Assembly: GCF_000397205.1 (NCBI RefSeq)
Contig: NC_021237.1
Span: forward strand, 2,667,001 to 2,731,000
Source: Pseudomonas protegens CHA0
Lineage (GTDB): Bacteria > Pseudomonadota > Gammaproteobacteria > Pseudomonadales > Pseudomonadaceae
Reading direction: 5' to 3'
DNA length: 64,000 bases
Shown here: positions 16,850 through 26,156 of the stretch, in pieces
Numbering within the stretch: the first letter of the stretch is position 1
Layout of the letters: every line of letters starts with the position of its first letter
Notes under the pieces: model-generated
What the model saw: the letters and a program-made list of their open reading frames with translations, nothing else
Told to the model about the DNA's origin: nothing
The model's database searches: none
Position numbers and translations under genes: made by a program

Positions 16850-19684
16850 ATGATTTTCCCTGCTCGTGTCTTGCGTACCCATACCTTCGGCCTGCTGTTG
16901 CTCGGTTTGCAGCCGCTCTGTAGTGAAGTGGTGTTGGCTGCCGGCGAGCGCCACTACAGCATCGGCGCCGGTCCCCTGGACCAGGTGCTGTCGCGCTTTG
17001 GCGCCGAGGCGGGCATCAGCATGGCCGGCAGTGCGCTGCTCACCGCAGGCAAGACCAGCCAGGGCCTGCAAGGGGATTTCAATACCGAGGCGGGCTTGAA
17101 CCAGCTGCTGTCGGGCACCGGCCTGGGCTACGTGCGCCAGGCCGACGGCGGCTATGCCTTGCGCCTGCGCCTTGATGCTGTGTCGCTGCCGACCCAGAAG
17201 GTCAAGGGCGAAAATCCTGACGAGGAAGAGGTGTACCGGGCACCGCGTTCATCGGTGTACATCTCTGCCGACGACATGCAGCGCTTTGGCGTGGTGTCGG
17301 TGGGCGACATGCTCAAGGGCCAGCCCGGGGTCCAGGTCGGTGACAGCCGCAATGGCGGCGGCCTGGATGTGAACATCCGCGGCATCCAGGGCCAGAGCCG
17401 GGTGGCGGTGACGGTGGACGGTTCGCAGCAGGCGCTGGATGTCTATCGCGGTTATGCCGGGACTCAGCAACGCAGCTACATCGACCCGGACATGATCAGC
17501 GACATCGCCATCGACAAGGGCCCGAGCCTGACCTCCAGTGCCATAGGCGGCACGGTGAAGATGCGCACCCTCGGGGTCGGCGACATCCTCAAGGACGGTC
17601 AGAATATCGGCCTGCGGCTAAAGGGTGATGTCTGGAACAACGGTGTGGCCCCGGCCTCCCGCGATCCGCACTCCAAGACCCAGGATCTGTACTCCGAGCC
17701 GCATCAGAGCCGCGGCGGGCTGTTCGGCTCGGAGGCCGAGGCCGGCAGTGCCGCGTTCGCCTATTCCCATGAATTCTTCGATGTGGTGGCGGCCTACGCC
17801 CATCGCAACCAGGGCAACTATTTCGCCGGCAAGAAGGGCCAGGATCGCTACCGCACCTATGACCGTTACGGCGATGAAGAGACCAGCGTCGCCACCACCT
17901 ACAACGCCGGGGAAGAAGTGCTGAACTCCTCGTCGAAGACCGAATCCTGGCTGCTCAAGACCACCCTGCGCCCGGCGGACGGCCACACCTTCGACCTGGG
18001 CTACCGGCGCTACGACGGACGCATCGGCGAGATCATGCCCTCGGACATCTTCCGTTTCGGCACTGGCGGCATCTACCAGTACCCCCTGGGCCACACCCAG
18101 ATCGACACCTACACCGCGCGCTACAACTACCTGCCTGCAGGCAACCCGCTGGTGGACCTGAGCGCCGACCTGTGGATGACCGATGCGCAGACCAGCCAGT
18201 TGACCGCCGTCTCGGCGCCGGCATCCCAGGCCTACCGTTCGGACCGCAACTGGAGCCGCCAGGCCGATCGCCGGGTGGGCGGTGGCCTGGCCAATACCTC
18301 GCGTTTCGAGACCGGCTACGGCGACTTGAAGCTGGACCTGGGCAGCTCGTTCCAGCTGGAGGAACTGCGCCCGCAGAAAAGCGTGGCCACCACCCAGGAC
18401 GATATCAACGCCAACCGCATGCTGCGCGAAGGTTCGCGGCAGGAGTTCAGTTTCAACGGCAAGCTGGAGTACAAGCCGGTGGACAGCCTCACCCTGTGGG
18501 GCGGCGGGCGCTACACCCACTATCGCAGCAAGGATCACGTGCCCACGGCCACGGCGCGTCGCGAGGAACGTGACCTGCGCTACCTACGGGTTTCCAACGG
18601 CGACAATTCCGGCAACATGATGTGGTTCCCCGACCAGAACGGCCAGTACACCGACGCCACCGACCCGCGCCTGAACAACGGCATCGTCTTTCAGAACACC
18701 AACTTCCCCTTCGAGGGCGTGCGCTACAACGACTTTGGCGCCACCGACTCCACGGTCTATCCGTCCGAGGTCGGCGAAGTGGTCACCGGCTACAACTACT
18801 CCGGCAAGAACAGCAACAGCGGTGGCGCCTTTGCCCCGGCCTTCGGTATCAATATCGAAGTGCTGCCGGACACCTTCGTATATGCCTCGTACACCCAGGG
18901 CTTTCGCATGCCGTCGCTGTTCGAAACCAGCCAGGGCGTGCAGCAGACGATGCCCGGCAAGGGCCTCAAGCCCGAGCGTTCGAGCAACTGGGAGATCGGC
19001 GCCAGCACCCTGCAAAAGGGCCTGTTGGTGGATGACGACTCGGCGGCGTTCAAGCTGGCCTACTTCAACAACACCATCAAGAACTACATCACCCGCTACT
19101 ACGACCCGAGCCCGGGCCTGTGGGGCCTGATGCGCTTCAGCAACACCGACAGCTACAAAACCAGCGGTCTGGAGCTGCAGACCCGCTACGATGCCGGGCG
19201 GGCGTTTGCCGACCTGTCGTCCACCTACTACCTGAAGACCGAAACCTGCGACGCGGCTTTCGCGGCCACCCTGCGCGCCACCAGCAATCCCTACCAGAAA
19301 ACCGCCGACACCCCGGACTGCACCCCGGGCAGCTTCATGGGCTCCTACACCAACACCCAGAACCCGCCACGCTTTGCCGGCAACCTGACCACTGGCCTGC
19401 GCTTCTTTGACCAGAGCCTGACCCTCGGTACGCGCATCACCTACACCTCCGGCCCCACGGTTACCGCCGATAAGCCCTGGCAGACCGGCGCCACCACGCC
19501 GCAGCTGAACTACCGCGAAGTGGCGCTGTTCGATCTGTTCCTCAACTACAAACTGAAGGAAGACGCCAGCCTCAACGTGTCGCTGCAGAACCTCACTGAC
19601 CGCTACTACCTGGACCCGCTGGCACAGAGCTTCATGCCGGCACCGGGGCGCACGCTGCGGGTGGGGATGCAGGCGAAGTTCTAG
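16850..19684 (+). CDS. TonB-dependent outer-membrane receptor with signalling domain, haem/haemoglobin-receptor-like
   Basis: 944 residues. Signal peptide to about residue 32 (VLAAGE), then an STN signalling domain (HYSIGAGPLDQVLSRFG onward, to about residue 105), a plug with NIRGIQGQSRVAVTVDG, and a 22-strand barrel ending in F. GFRMPSLFE...KGLKPE corresponds to the FRAP/NPNL loop found in haem and haemoglobin receptors such as HasR and HxuC, and the plug resembles those families. I see no His between the two loop motifs, so haem liganding there is doubtful. AGGAG precedes the ATG. With its sigma and anti-sigma genes it forms a cell-surface signalling system; no haemophore gene follows, arguing against a complete has locus. 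Confidence 0.88.
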   Translation: MIFPARVLRTHTFGLLLLGLQPLCSEVVLAAGERHYSIGAGPLDQVLSRFGAEAGISMAGSALLTAGKTSQGLQGDFNTEAGLNQLLSGTGLGYVRQADGGYALRLRLDAVSLPTQKVKGENPDEEEVYRAPRSSVYISADDMQRFGVVSVGDMLKGQPGVQVGDSRNGGGLDVNIRGIQGQSRVAVTVDGSQQALDVYRGYAGTQQRSYIDPDMISDIAIDKGPSLTSSAIGGTVKMRTLGVGDILKDGQNIGLRLKGDVWNNGVAPASRDPHSKTQDLYSEPHQSRGGLFGSEAEAGSAAFAYSHEFFDVVAAYAHRNQGNYFAGKKGQDRYRTYDRYGDEETSVATTYNAGEEVLNSSSKTESWLLKTTLRPADGHTFDLGYRRYDGRIGEIMPSDIFRFGTGGIYQYPLGHTQIDTYTARYNYLPAGNPLVDLSADLWMTDAQTSQLTAVSAPASQAYRSDRNWSRQADRRVGGGLANTSRFETGYGDLKLDLGSSFQLEELRPQKSVATTQDDINANRMLREGSRQEFSFNGKLEYKPVDSLTLWGGGRYTHYRSKDHVPTATARREERDLRYLRVSNGDNSGNMMWFPDQNGQYTDATDPRLNNGIVFQNTNFPFEGVRYNDFGATDSTVYPSEVGEVVTGYNYSGKNSNSGGAFAPAFGINIEVLPDTFVYASYTQGFRMPSLFETSQGVQQTMPGKGLKPERSSNWEIGASTLQKGLLVDDDSAAFKLAYFNNTIKNYITRYYDPSPGLWGLMRFSNTDSYKTSGLELQTRYDAGRAFADLSSTYYLKTETCDAAFAATLRATSNPYQKTADTPDCTPGSFMGSYTNTQNPPRFAGNLTTGLRFFDQSLTLGTRITYTSGPTVTADKPWQTGATTPQLNYREVALFDLFLNYKLKEDASLNVSLQNLTDRYYLDPLAQSFMPAPGRTLRVGMQAKF

Positions 19685-19867
19685 GATGCGGGCGGCCTTC
19701 TCCGGACCAGGCAGCAAGGTGCGGCCTTGCTGCGCCGGCCTTTTACTGCGGCGGGTCGACGCAGTAGAGTAGGCCGCTTTCGCCCCCATTGGCCGGCACT
19801 CGCCCCTGACCTGAGCGGTATTGCCAAAGGGATCTGGCCCTCGCTGCGTTACAGATAAGGATATCCA

Positions 19868-20911
19868 ATGAAGACCCTGGTAAAGCGTCTCCGCCCCCTG
19901 GCTGTTCTGGTTTCAGTCACGCTCTTGAGTGCCTGTGCCCCGCTGGGCAGTTCCGACCTCAATGGCAGCGCCACGCAGAACCCGACCAACCAGCTCCTGG
20001 AAACCATCGATGGCGCGACCCGGGACGGTATGTCCGTGGTGCTGGTGCCGGCGCTCATGCCCAACAAGAGCGTGACCGACCTCTCCAGCTATTCCCATCG
20101 CGTGATCTTCAGCAACAAGGACCAGCCGGGCCAGGGCTACATGCAGTCCTTCGCCAATAACGACCTGGAGAAAATCAAGGAAACCGTATTTCTCTGGGAC
20201 TTCCTTGAAGTGCACATCGTCCCGCCGGGAACCTACCTGATGTCCGGCGGCATTGATTACAGGATCGACAGCAGCCTGGTCCAGGTAGGCGCTGCGAAGG
20301 GCCAGCCGACCAGCAGTGCCCGTGGTTCGGTGGACATGTCTGCGGTGCTGTATCGCCAGTTCGTCAAGGAACAATACTGGCGCGACGCTTCCTACGCGGA
20401 TACCACCCACACCCAGAATGTCTGCAGTACCGTGCATGTCGCCTCCGGCCAGTGCGTGGCCTGGCAAGAGCAGCAATACAACACGCGCCGGCAGGTGTCG
20501 GAAGGCGGTTGGACCGAAGGTACCAAGATCCGTGATGTCCAGTCCGTCAAGTTGAAGGCACAGATCCCCGACGCCTACGCGCCCCTGGCCTTCAGTATCC
20601 AGCCCGGCCAGATACTGCTTAGCGACCGCTTCCACCTGAAAACCCCGGCCGTGAGCTACGACAAGAAGACTTGCAAGGCTTTCGACCCGCAGAACATCAA
20701 ATGCGCACTGCGGGATATCCAGGTCTACGTGAGGCCGGCCCCCGTGGAACTGGTCAAGAAGTTCAGCGACAAGGAGCTGGCGAATGTCAACGACACAGGC
20801 CGCCGGGTGCTGGCGCGTATCGAACCGATGAAAACCCGCCTGCAAGGGGACACCGGCATGGAAGACCTGGTGTGGGGCATCCCGGTTTCCCTGAAGAAGA
20901 CCGCCAGGTAA
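19868..20911 (+). CDS. Secreted lipoprotein of unknown function
   Basis: 347 residues. A basic N-terminus and hydrophobic stretch end in the lipobox LLSAC (Cys about residue 19), so it should be lipidated; the residue after Cys is Ala, favouring the outer membrane. The mature part has no domain I recognise. It contains a CSTVHVASGQC pair of cysteines and an IQPGQILL beta-rich segment. It stands alone after the receptor gene, 183 bases away, and runs into the decayed HIT locus on the opposite strand. Confidence 0.8.
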   Translation: MKTLVKRLRPLAVLVSVTLLSACAPLGSSDLNGSATQNPTNQLLETIDGATRDGMSVVLVPALMPNKSVTDLSSYSHRVIFSNKDQPGQGYMQSFANNDLEKIKETVFLWDFLEVHIVPPGTYLMSGGIDYRIDSSLVQVGAAKGQPTSSARGSVDMSAVLYRQFVKEQYWRDASYADTTHTQNVCSTVHVASGQCVAWQEQQYNTRRQVSEGGWTEGTKIRDVQSVKLKAQIPDAYAPLAFSIQPGQILLSDRFHLKTPAVSYDKKTCKAFDPQNIKCALRDIQVYVRPAPVELVKKFSDKELANVNDTGRRVLARIEPMKTRLQGDTGMEDLVWGIPVSLKKTAR

Positions 20912-20935
20912 GGGAGGCTGGCCGAACCGGCTGAT

Positions 20936-21168
20936 TTACAGCCACTTGGGTTTGAGCTGCTGCTCGAGGTTTTTCTGCACCCTGGCCAGCAGGCTGCCAA
21001 CCCCGTCAGGGCGCTCTCGGGCAGCTCGGCCAGTGAATTGACCCGGGATCGCGAGCCCAGCATCAGGTAGCCGGGCAGGGCGGACGACAGGTGATGATTG
21101 AGCACCCAATGGTCGGTTTGCAGAATGATGAACTCGGGGGCTATGCCCACCTGCTGAGCGGTGTTCAA
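20936..21168 (-). pseudogene. Truncated, frameshifted HIT-family protein relic
   Basis: From a TTG at 21168, overlapping the TGA of the preceding small gene, the frame reads LNTAQQVGIAPEFIILQTDHW...LPGYLMLGSRSRV, matching the N-terminal half of HIT-like proteins. A one-base deficit in a G4 run near 20998 breaks the frame; restoring one G gives TGVGSLLARVQKNLEQQLKPKWL and then TAA. Even so, the protein would stop near 77 residues, before the catalytic HxHxH segment. It therefore cannot be an active nucleotide hydrolase. The frameshift could be a sequencing error, but the C-terminal loss remains. Confidence 0.65.
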
Positions 21169-21380
21169 GGCATGGGCTCCTGTTCGGGAAGGTCGCTCTT
21201 GTATTCGCCCCACTGCATGTACGCGTAGTACCGGGTCATTGCTTCGAAGTGGCTGGGGGCTTCCACTTCCCACACAAGCCGGGCGTCGGGGTGAAGCAGT
21301 TTGCGTGCGGTGTTTCCCTGTGGGCCGCTCAGACAGAAGGTCTGGCAGTCATCCGGTTCCATCCAGAGTTGGTAGTTCAT
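21165..21380 (-). CDS. Small conserved hypothetical protein coupled to the HIT relic
   Basis: 71 residues, soluble, with a Cys pair (DDCQTFCL, about residues 11-16) and an aromatic segment MTRYYAYMQWGEYKSDLP. No family assigned. Its stop overlaps the TTG start of the HIT relic (TTGA), so the two were translationally coupled. The Shine-Dalgarno is poor. It follows the zinc-ribbon gene to its right by 52 bases on the same strand. Confidence 0.65.
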   Translation of the reverse strand: MNYQLWMEPDDCQTFCLSGPQGNTARKLLHPDARLVWEVEAPSHFEAMTRYYAYMQWGEYKSDLPEQEPMP

Positions 21381-21432
21381 CTCTTGCGCTTCTGAGTGTG
21401 GGGGAGGCTATCGTCGTTGTGGCTCGAGCAAC

Positions 21433-21693
21433 CTAGATCGAGCCGACCGAACGCAGGTATTTCCGTGCCTGAGGGCTGGTGATCTTTTCGGGTTCAAGGA
21501 CATACAGCGAGCTCCAGAGCGGTGGTAAACCCAGTTCCTCCATGTAGGACGTGAAGCTGTTGAAAGGCTCGGTACCAATGACTTCGGCGCTGAGCCAGAG
21601 CAACTCGCACTCCTGGCAAAGGTGCAGGATTTCCTGCGTTGCCCGCACTTGAACCTGGGTTACTTCGCCTTGTTCACATTCCGGACACAGCAT
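21433..21693 (-). CDS. Small zinc-ribbon protein of unknown function
   Basis: 86 residues from the ATG at 21693, with GGAGGTG 6 nt upstream. MLCPECEQG at the N-terminus and HLCQECELLW about 25 residues later give two CxxC knuckles, enough for one zinc ribbon; the rest is a helical tail. A longer frame continues to the right but is the complement of the trmK-like gene. The role is unknown; two-knuckle ribbons usually bind nucleic acid or protein. Confidence 0.75.
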   Translation of the reverse strand: MLCPECEQGEVTQVQVRATQEILHLCQECELLWLSAEVIGTEPFNSFTSYMEELGLPPLWSSLYVLEPEKITSPQARKYLRSVGSI

Positions 21694-21942
21694 TTTTTCA
21701 CCTCCCCAATGGGCGCGCAGTCTATCACTGACCAGGTTGCACGCGGCCAGCAACGAAGGTCTGCCTGCGCTCAGAAACCCGCCATGGAGGACGCTGCTTT
21801 CGACCCTGTCCGGAGCGGGCCTTTGCGGCACCCGCATTCCCGGCCCCGGTCGCATAAATTTGAAATGCCCGGCATTGCTCGCCAGAATCGCCCCCCGATC
21901 CGGCACAAGGTGCCGGACCTTGGTGGTGAAAAGGGGCAGCAG

Positions 21943-22635
21943 TTGAATCAGCAGACATTGTCCATGCGCCTGGCGCGCGTGGCGGCGCATGTACCAACCG
22001 GCGCACGCCTGGCCGATATCGGCTCGGATCACGGCTATCTGCCGGTGGCCTTGCTGCTGCGCGGCAGCATCAGCGCGGCGGTGGCCGGAGAGGTGGCGTT
22101 GACGCCGTTCCACGCGGCCCGGCGCACGGTGCGCGACAACGGCCTGGAGCAGCAGGTCAGCGTGCGCCTGGCCGATGGCCTGGCGGCGATCGAACCGGGC
22201 GACGCCATCAGCGCCATCAGCCTGTGCGGCATGGGTGGCGAGACCATCCGTGACCTGCTGCAAGCCGGCAAGGCGCGCCTCAATGGCCAGGAGCGGTTGA
22301 TCCTGCAGCCCAACGGGGGCGAGCAGCCCCTGCGCCAGTGGCTGATGGACAACGGCTACCGCATCCTGTGCGAAGAGGTGCTGCGGGAAAACCGTTTCGA
22401 CTACGAAATCATCGTCGCCGAGCGCACAGGGCCGGTGAGCTACAGCCCCCGGGAGCTGTACTTCGGCCCTCTGCAACTGCAGGCCCGCAGCCCGGCGTTC
22501 CTGGCCAAATGGCAGCGCCTGCTGCGCCTGAAACAGCGCACCCTGGAAAACTTCAGCCGGGCACAGGCGGTGCCCGAAGAGAAGGTGCAGGACATGGCCC
22601 GGCAGGTGCGCTGGATCAGCGAGTTGCTGGGCTGA
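21943..22635 (+). CDS. trmK: tRNA (adenine(22)-N1)-methyltransferase, TrmK family
   Basis: 230 residues from a TTG at 21943, with AAGGGG 6 nt upstream; an ATG at 21964 is the alternative. ARLADIGSDHGYLPVALL is the SAM-binding motif I of the family and LCGMGGETIRDLL the conserved core motif, followed by RLILQPNGGEQPLRQWL. TrmK methylates N1 of A22 in the D-loop of Ser and Tyr tRNAs. A C-terminal helical domain is present. It is divergent from the zinc-ribbon gene. Confidence 0.87.
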   Translation: MNQQTLSMRLARVAAHVPTGARLADIGSDHGYLPVALLLRGSISAAVAGEVALTPFHAARRTVRDNGLEQQVSVRLADGLAAIEPGDAISAISLCGMGGETIRDLLQAGKARLNGQERLILQPNGGEQPLRQWLMDNGYRILCEEVLRENRFDYEIIVAERTGPVSYSPRELYFGPLQLQARSPAFLAKWQRLLRLKQRTLENFSRAQAVPEEKVQDMARQVRWISELLG

Positions 22636-22745
22636 GTGCGCCAGGCGGCCGTTTGCCTGGGCCCGGTGCCAATCACCGCCGGCCCGTACGACACGCTACC
22701 GAGCCGCGCAATGTCCCACGCTCAGCGCGTTGCCGGCTCCAGGCC

Positions 22746-23672
22746 TTATGCCTGGGGCTGGATGGCCGGCGGCGTCGAGACCTGGTGCAGGAACCGTTCG
22801 ATCAGCCATCGCGCCGCCGGGCCCGGCGGCGTGTCGCTGCGGTAGATGGCGTCGAAGGGGTAGATCCCGCTTTGATATTCCGGAAGATTCAGGCGCACCA
22901 GCCGGCCGCTGCGCAGGTCCTCCTCGACCATGGGCCGGGGCATGTTGCCCCAGCCGATGCCGGCACGCAGCAACATGTGCTTGGCGCCCAGGTCCGCCAG
23001 CCGCCAGGTGCGGTTGCTCAGCACCGCGAAATCCCTGCCTCGGGTCAGCGTCGAGCGGTCCGACAGCACCAGCTGGATGAATTCGCGCCCGGCGCCGGTC
23101 AGGTTGGCATCGCTGGCGGCCAGGGGATGATCCGGCGCGGCCACCGGAATCAGCTCGACACTGCCCACACCGATTCTTTCGATCCCGTCGATGCTTTCGT
23201 TCATCGGCCCACTGATGCCGACGACTGCGCCGCGCTCGATCACCCGCTCGGTGACTGCTCCCAGGGCTTCCATGTGCAGGTGCAGGGCCACCGTGGGAAA
23301 GGCTTCGCGAAAGGCCTTGAGGGCGTCCACCACACGCTCGGGGGCCAGCATCACATCGAGCACCAGGTGGACCTCGGCCTCCAGGCCTTGCAACAGGCCC
23401 CTGACCTTGGCACGCAGGCCATGGACGCCGTTGGCGATGGTCCTGGTCTCCACGAGCACGGTGCGTCCGGCCTCGGTGAGTTGCGGCTTGCGCGTGCTCT
23501 GGCGGTCGAACAGCGAGACCCCGAGCTGCATTTCCAGGTTGGCGATGGAGTAGCTGATGACGGACGTAGCGCGGTGCAGTTTTCTTGCGGCGCCGGCGAA
23601 GCTGCCGACTTCCACCACGGTCAGGAATACGCGCAATTGGTCCAGCGTCGGGGTGCCGGGGTCGGAGATCAT
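22746..23672 (-). CDS. LysR-type transcriptional regulator
   Basis: 308 residues. Residues ~9-68 form the winged helix-turn-helix (DQLRVFLTVVEVGSFAGAARKLHRATSVIS), followed by the linker helix and a type 2 periplasmic-binding-protein-like effector domain. It is divergent from the doxX-like and oxidoreductase genes, with a CTAAT-N7-ATTAG dyad between them, which makes those genes its probable targets. Effector unknown. Confidence 0.9.
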   Translation of the reverse strand: MISDPGTPTLDQLRVFLTVVEVGSFAGAARKLHRATSVISYSIANLEMQLGVSLFDRQSTRKPQLTEAGRTVLVETRTIANGVHGLRAKVRGLLQGLEAEVHLVLDVMLAPERVVDALKAFREAFPTVALHLHMEALGAVTERVIERGAVVGISGPMNESIDGIERIGVGSVELIPVAAPDHPLAASDANLTGAGREFIQLVLSDRSTLTRGRDFAVLSNRTWRLADLGAKHMLLRAGIGWGNMPRPMVEEDLRSGRLVRLNLPEYQSGIYPFDAIYRSDTPPGPAARWLIERFLHQVSTPPAIQPQA

Positions 23673-23787
23673 CTCGGGTTCCTTGAGCGTTATCGGCGTT
23701 GACGCCCCGGCAGTGTGATCGATTCCAGCCGGGGAGGGGTTGAGGCAGTGTCCAGTGAGCGTTGTATTCTTGCCTATTTTATCGAAC

Positions 23788-23804
23788 CTAATGATCTAAA
23801 TTAG
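23788..23804. promoter_or_regulatory. LysR-box-like dyad
   Basis: CTAAT-N7-ATTAG is an AT-rich palindrome in the 219-base divergent region between the LysR gene and the DoxX gene. Length and symmetry fit the recognition site of LysR-type regulators. Confidence 0.5.
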
Positions 23805-23891
23805 TCGGCTATTCAGAGAAGCTGTGGCGGCGCAAGCTTTCTTCACCCGGGCGATTCATCTCGGATCGCACCCAACTGAAGGAAATACCTC

Positions 23892-24332
23892 ATGTCCGCT
23901 TCTGCCCATATTGCTCAGCCCGACACTCGCCAACAAAGCCGCTCCGATACTCCCCAGGCCGTGGCCGCACTGGCTGGCCGAGTGCTGCTCAGCGCGATCT
24001 TCCTGCTGTCCGGCGTCTCGAAGCTGGCGGCACCGGCGATGATGATCGGCTACATCGGCTCTGTCGGCTTGCCATTTCCGCAGCTGGCCCTGGCCCTGGC
24101 GGTCATCGTTGAAATCGGCGGCGGCCTGGCCCTGGTCGCTGGCTGGCGGACCCGCACTGTCGCGGCATTGCTGGCGTTGTTCAGCGTGGTCACTGCCTTG
24201 GCCTTCCATAACGCACTGGGCGACCAGAACCAGTTCATCCACTTCTTCAAGAACCTGGCCATGGCCGGTGGCCTGTTGCAGGTCGTGGCGTTCGGTGCCG
24301 GTCGTTTCAGCCTCGACGCCCGCCGTCGCTGA
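23892..24332 (+). CDS. DoxX-family membrane protein
   Basis: 146 residues with four hydrophobic helices. LAGRVLLSAIFLLSGVSKLA at residues ~26-45 and the following short helices are typical of the DoxX/SURF4-like family. AAGGA lies 8 nt before the ATG. DoxX proteins are inner-membrane proteins often paired with oxidoreductases in thiol, quinone or oxidative-stress responses. Here the next gene on the same strand, 75 bases on, is a quinone-reductase-type enzyme, and the divergent LysR gene probably regulates both. Confidence 0.85.
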   Translation: MSASAHIAQPDTRQQSRSDTPQAVAALAGRVLLSAIFLLSGVSKLAAPAMMIGYIGSVGLPFPQLALALAVIVEIGGGLALVAGWRTRTVAALLALFSVVTALAFHNALGDQNQFIHFFKNLAMAGGLLQVVAFGAGRFSLDARRR

Positions 24333-24407
24333 TCACCCGCCAGCGGGGGCCGGTTCCCTCGCGGCGGCTGCGGTTTCCCTGTGTTTTCTTGCCTGATCGA
24401 GGTGTCC

Positions 24408-25331
24408 ATGAAAGCCATACGTGCCTACCAATACGGCAGTCCCGATGTCCTGCGCCTGGAAGAAGTTGCCGACCCTGTGGCCGGCGAAGGTGAAGTGCTG
24501 ATCGATGTCGCCGGTGCTGGAGTCAACCCTATCGACTGGAAGATCCTGTCCGGTGCCATGCAGGCATTCATCCCGCTGCCACTGCCTTTCACCCCGGGGG
24601 TCGAGGTGGCCGGGCGGGTGCTTGCCACCGGCCGGGGCGCCAGCCGGTTCGAGGTCGGTGACCGGGTGTTCGGTTTCATCAACATCACGGGCGGCTATGC
24701 CGGCAAGGCGGTTGCCCGGGAATCCACGCTGGCGTTGCTGCCCCGTTCCCTCACTGCGTTGCAGGCCGGCGCCGTGCCCGCCACGGCGCTGACCGCCTGG
24801 CAGGCCCTGACCGAACATGCCGGCGTGCAGCCCGGGCAGAAGGTGTTGATCCATGCCGCGGCAGGAGGTGTGGGCAGCATGGCGGTGCAGATCGCCAAGT
24901 ACCTAGGGGCCGAGGTCATCGCCAGCGCTTCGGCGGACAACCATGCCTACCTCAAAGGGCTAGGGGCCGATCAGGTCATCGACTATCGCCGCCAGGATTT
25001 CACTCAATGGCGGCCCGCGGTCGATGTGGTCCTGGACCTGGTGGGGGAGCAAACCCAGGCGCTGTCGTTCGCCCTGTTGAAACGGCACGGGGTGCTGGTT
25101 TCCCCGGTGAGCCAGCCCGACATCACCCTGGCCAACGACTATGGCGTGACCCCGGTGAATTTCGCCACCCGTGGTGATGGTGGCCAGTTGGCGAGGATTG
25201 CCGAGCTGTTCGACCAGGGCCGCTTGCAGGTCGCTGTCCAAGCCTTCCCCCTGAGTGACGCCCCGCAGGCGCTGGAAAAAAGCAGGGGCCGCCATGGCCA
25301 TGGCAGGCTGGTCCTCGACATGGCCCGCTGA
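24408..25331 (+). CDS. NADPH:quinone oxidoreductase-type MDR enzyme
   Basis: 307 residues from the ATG at 24408 (GAGGTG upstream). GroES-like N-terminal domain with GSPDVLRLEEV and GVNPIDWKI, then a Rossmann domain with VLIHAAAGGVGSMAVQIAKYLGA. No structural-zinc Cys cluster, as in zinc-free quinone oxidoreductases. It reduces quinones or reactive enones with NADPH in the cytoplasm. Co-oriented with the DoxX gene; together they suggest an electrophile or quinone stress response under LysR control. Confidence 0.88.
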   Translation: MKAIRAYQYGSPDVLRLEEVADPVAGEGEVLIDVAGAGVNPIDWKILSGAMQAFIPLPLPFTPGVEVAGRVLATGRGASRFEVGDRVFGFINITGGYAGKAVARESTLALLPRSLTALQAGAVPATALTAWQALTEHAGVQPGQKVLIHAAAGGVGSMAVQIAKYLGAEVIASASADNHAYLKGLGADQVIDYRRQDFTQWRPAVDVVLDLVGEQTQALSFALLKRHGVLVSPVSQPDITLANDYGVTPVNFATRGDGGQLARIAELFDQGRLQVAVQAFPLSDAPQALEKSRGRHGHGRLVLDMAR

Positions 25332-25460
25332 TCGCTTGGCGGGCTCCCAGAACAGCCGGCACCACCGGCAAGCCAGGGCGGCGGTCCAGGGTACGGGCCT
25401 GCCGCTTGCGGCATTGGCGAGGGCTAACCGGCGGGCCTGATGCCGAAGGGGCCGTTGCAG

Positions 25461-25943
25461 TCAGCCCTGCACTGTCCAGAGCATGGTTTGCACCTGGATG
25501 TGGGGGTGGCTTTGCAGAGGCTCCCACTCATCAATGAACGCGAACCCCTGGCGCAGATAGAAACTCGCGGCCCTGGCATTGGCGGGGGAGACGTCGAGGA
25601 ACACCCGCTCATGGCCTTGTTCCCGTGCGCGCGACTTCACCGCTTCCACCAGCCGGGCCGCCACGCCGGAGCCACGGGCCGCGGGTGCGACCCACATGCC
25701 GATCAGGTTGTAGCGGTTTGCCTCACTGACTGCGGCGCCGATCATTCCCAGGGGCTGGCCATCCTCGATGGCCAGCCAGAATGCGCTGGTCGCGCCCGAG
25801 GCACGTTCCTGCCACTGCTGGTCACTGTACCGGGCGGCACTCTGGTAGCTGACCCCGAACGCGGTCGGGGCGTCCTGCAGCGCGGCGAGGCGAACTTGCT
25901 TCAACAGCCTCCAGTCCTTGGTTTGCGTCGGTCGAATATCCAT
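25461..25943 (-). CDS. GNAT-family N-acetyltransferase
   Basis: 160 residues. The acetyl-CoA-binding motif VAPAARGSGVAARLVEAV (about residues 86-103) and the later SPANARAASFYLRQGF strand-helix are typical of GNAT enzymes. It transfers acetyl groups from acetyl-CoA to an unknown amine. Single gene, convergent with the quinone oxidoreductase. Confidence 0.87.
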   Translation of the reverse strand: MDIRPTQTKDWRLLKQVRLAALQDAPTAFGVSYQSAARYSDQQWQERASGATSAFWLAIEDGQPLGMIGAAVSEANRYNLIGMWVAPAARGSGVAARLVEAVKSRAREQGHERVFLDVSPANARAASFYLRQGFAFIDEWEPLQSHPHIQVQTMLWTVQG

Positions 25944-26156
25944 GGTGGTCTTCAGGTCGAGTGAGGCAGCAACCTCTCACAAGGCTGGCGCAGGAACAAG
26001 CGCGCCTTGCCCGGTGCTGCGCTTGCCGGCGGCCTGCGCTTGCCATTTGCCAGCATCTTGTCGCTGATGAAACGCTGGCTATATGATCGCGCGTCATGCC
26101 ATTGGCCACTTGCGTGGCCGGCGTTTCCTCATCGGTTCTACAGGGATGTTCCAGGG

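Noticed and set aside
16850..19684. Naming the first receptor hasR or hxuC.
   Set aside because: The plug and FRxP loop resemble haem receptors but the loop His is missing and no haemophore or exporter genes follow.
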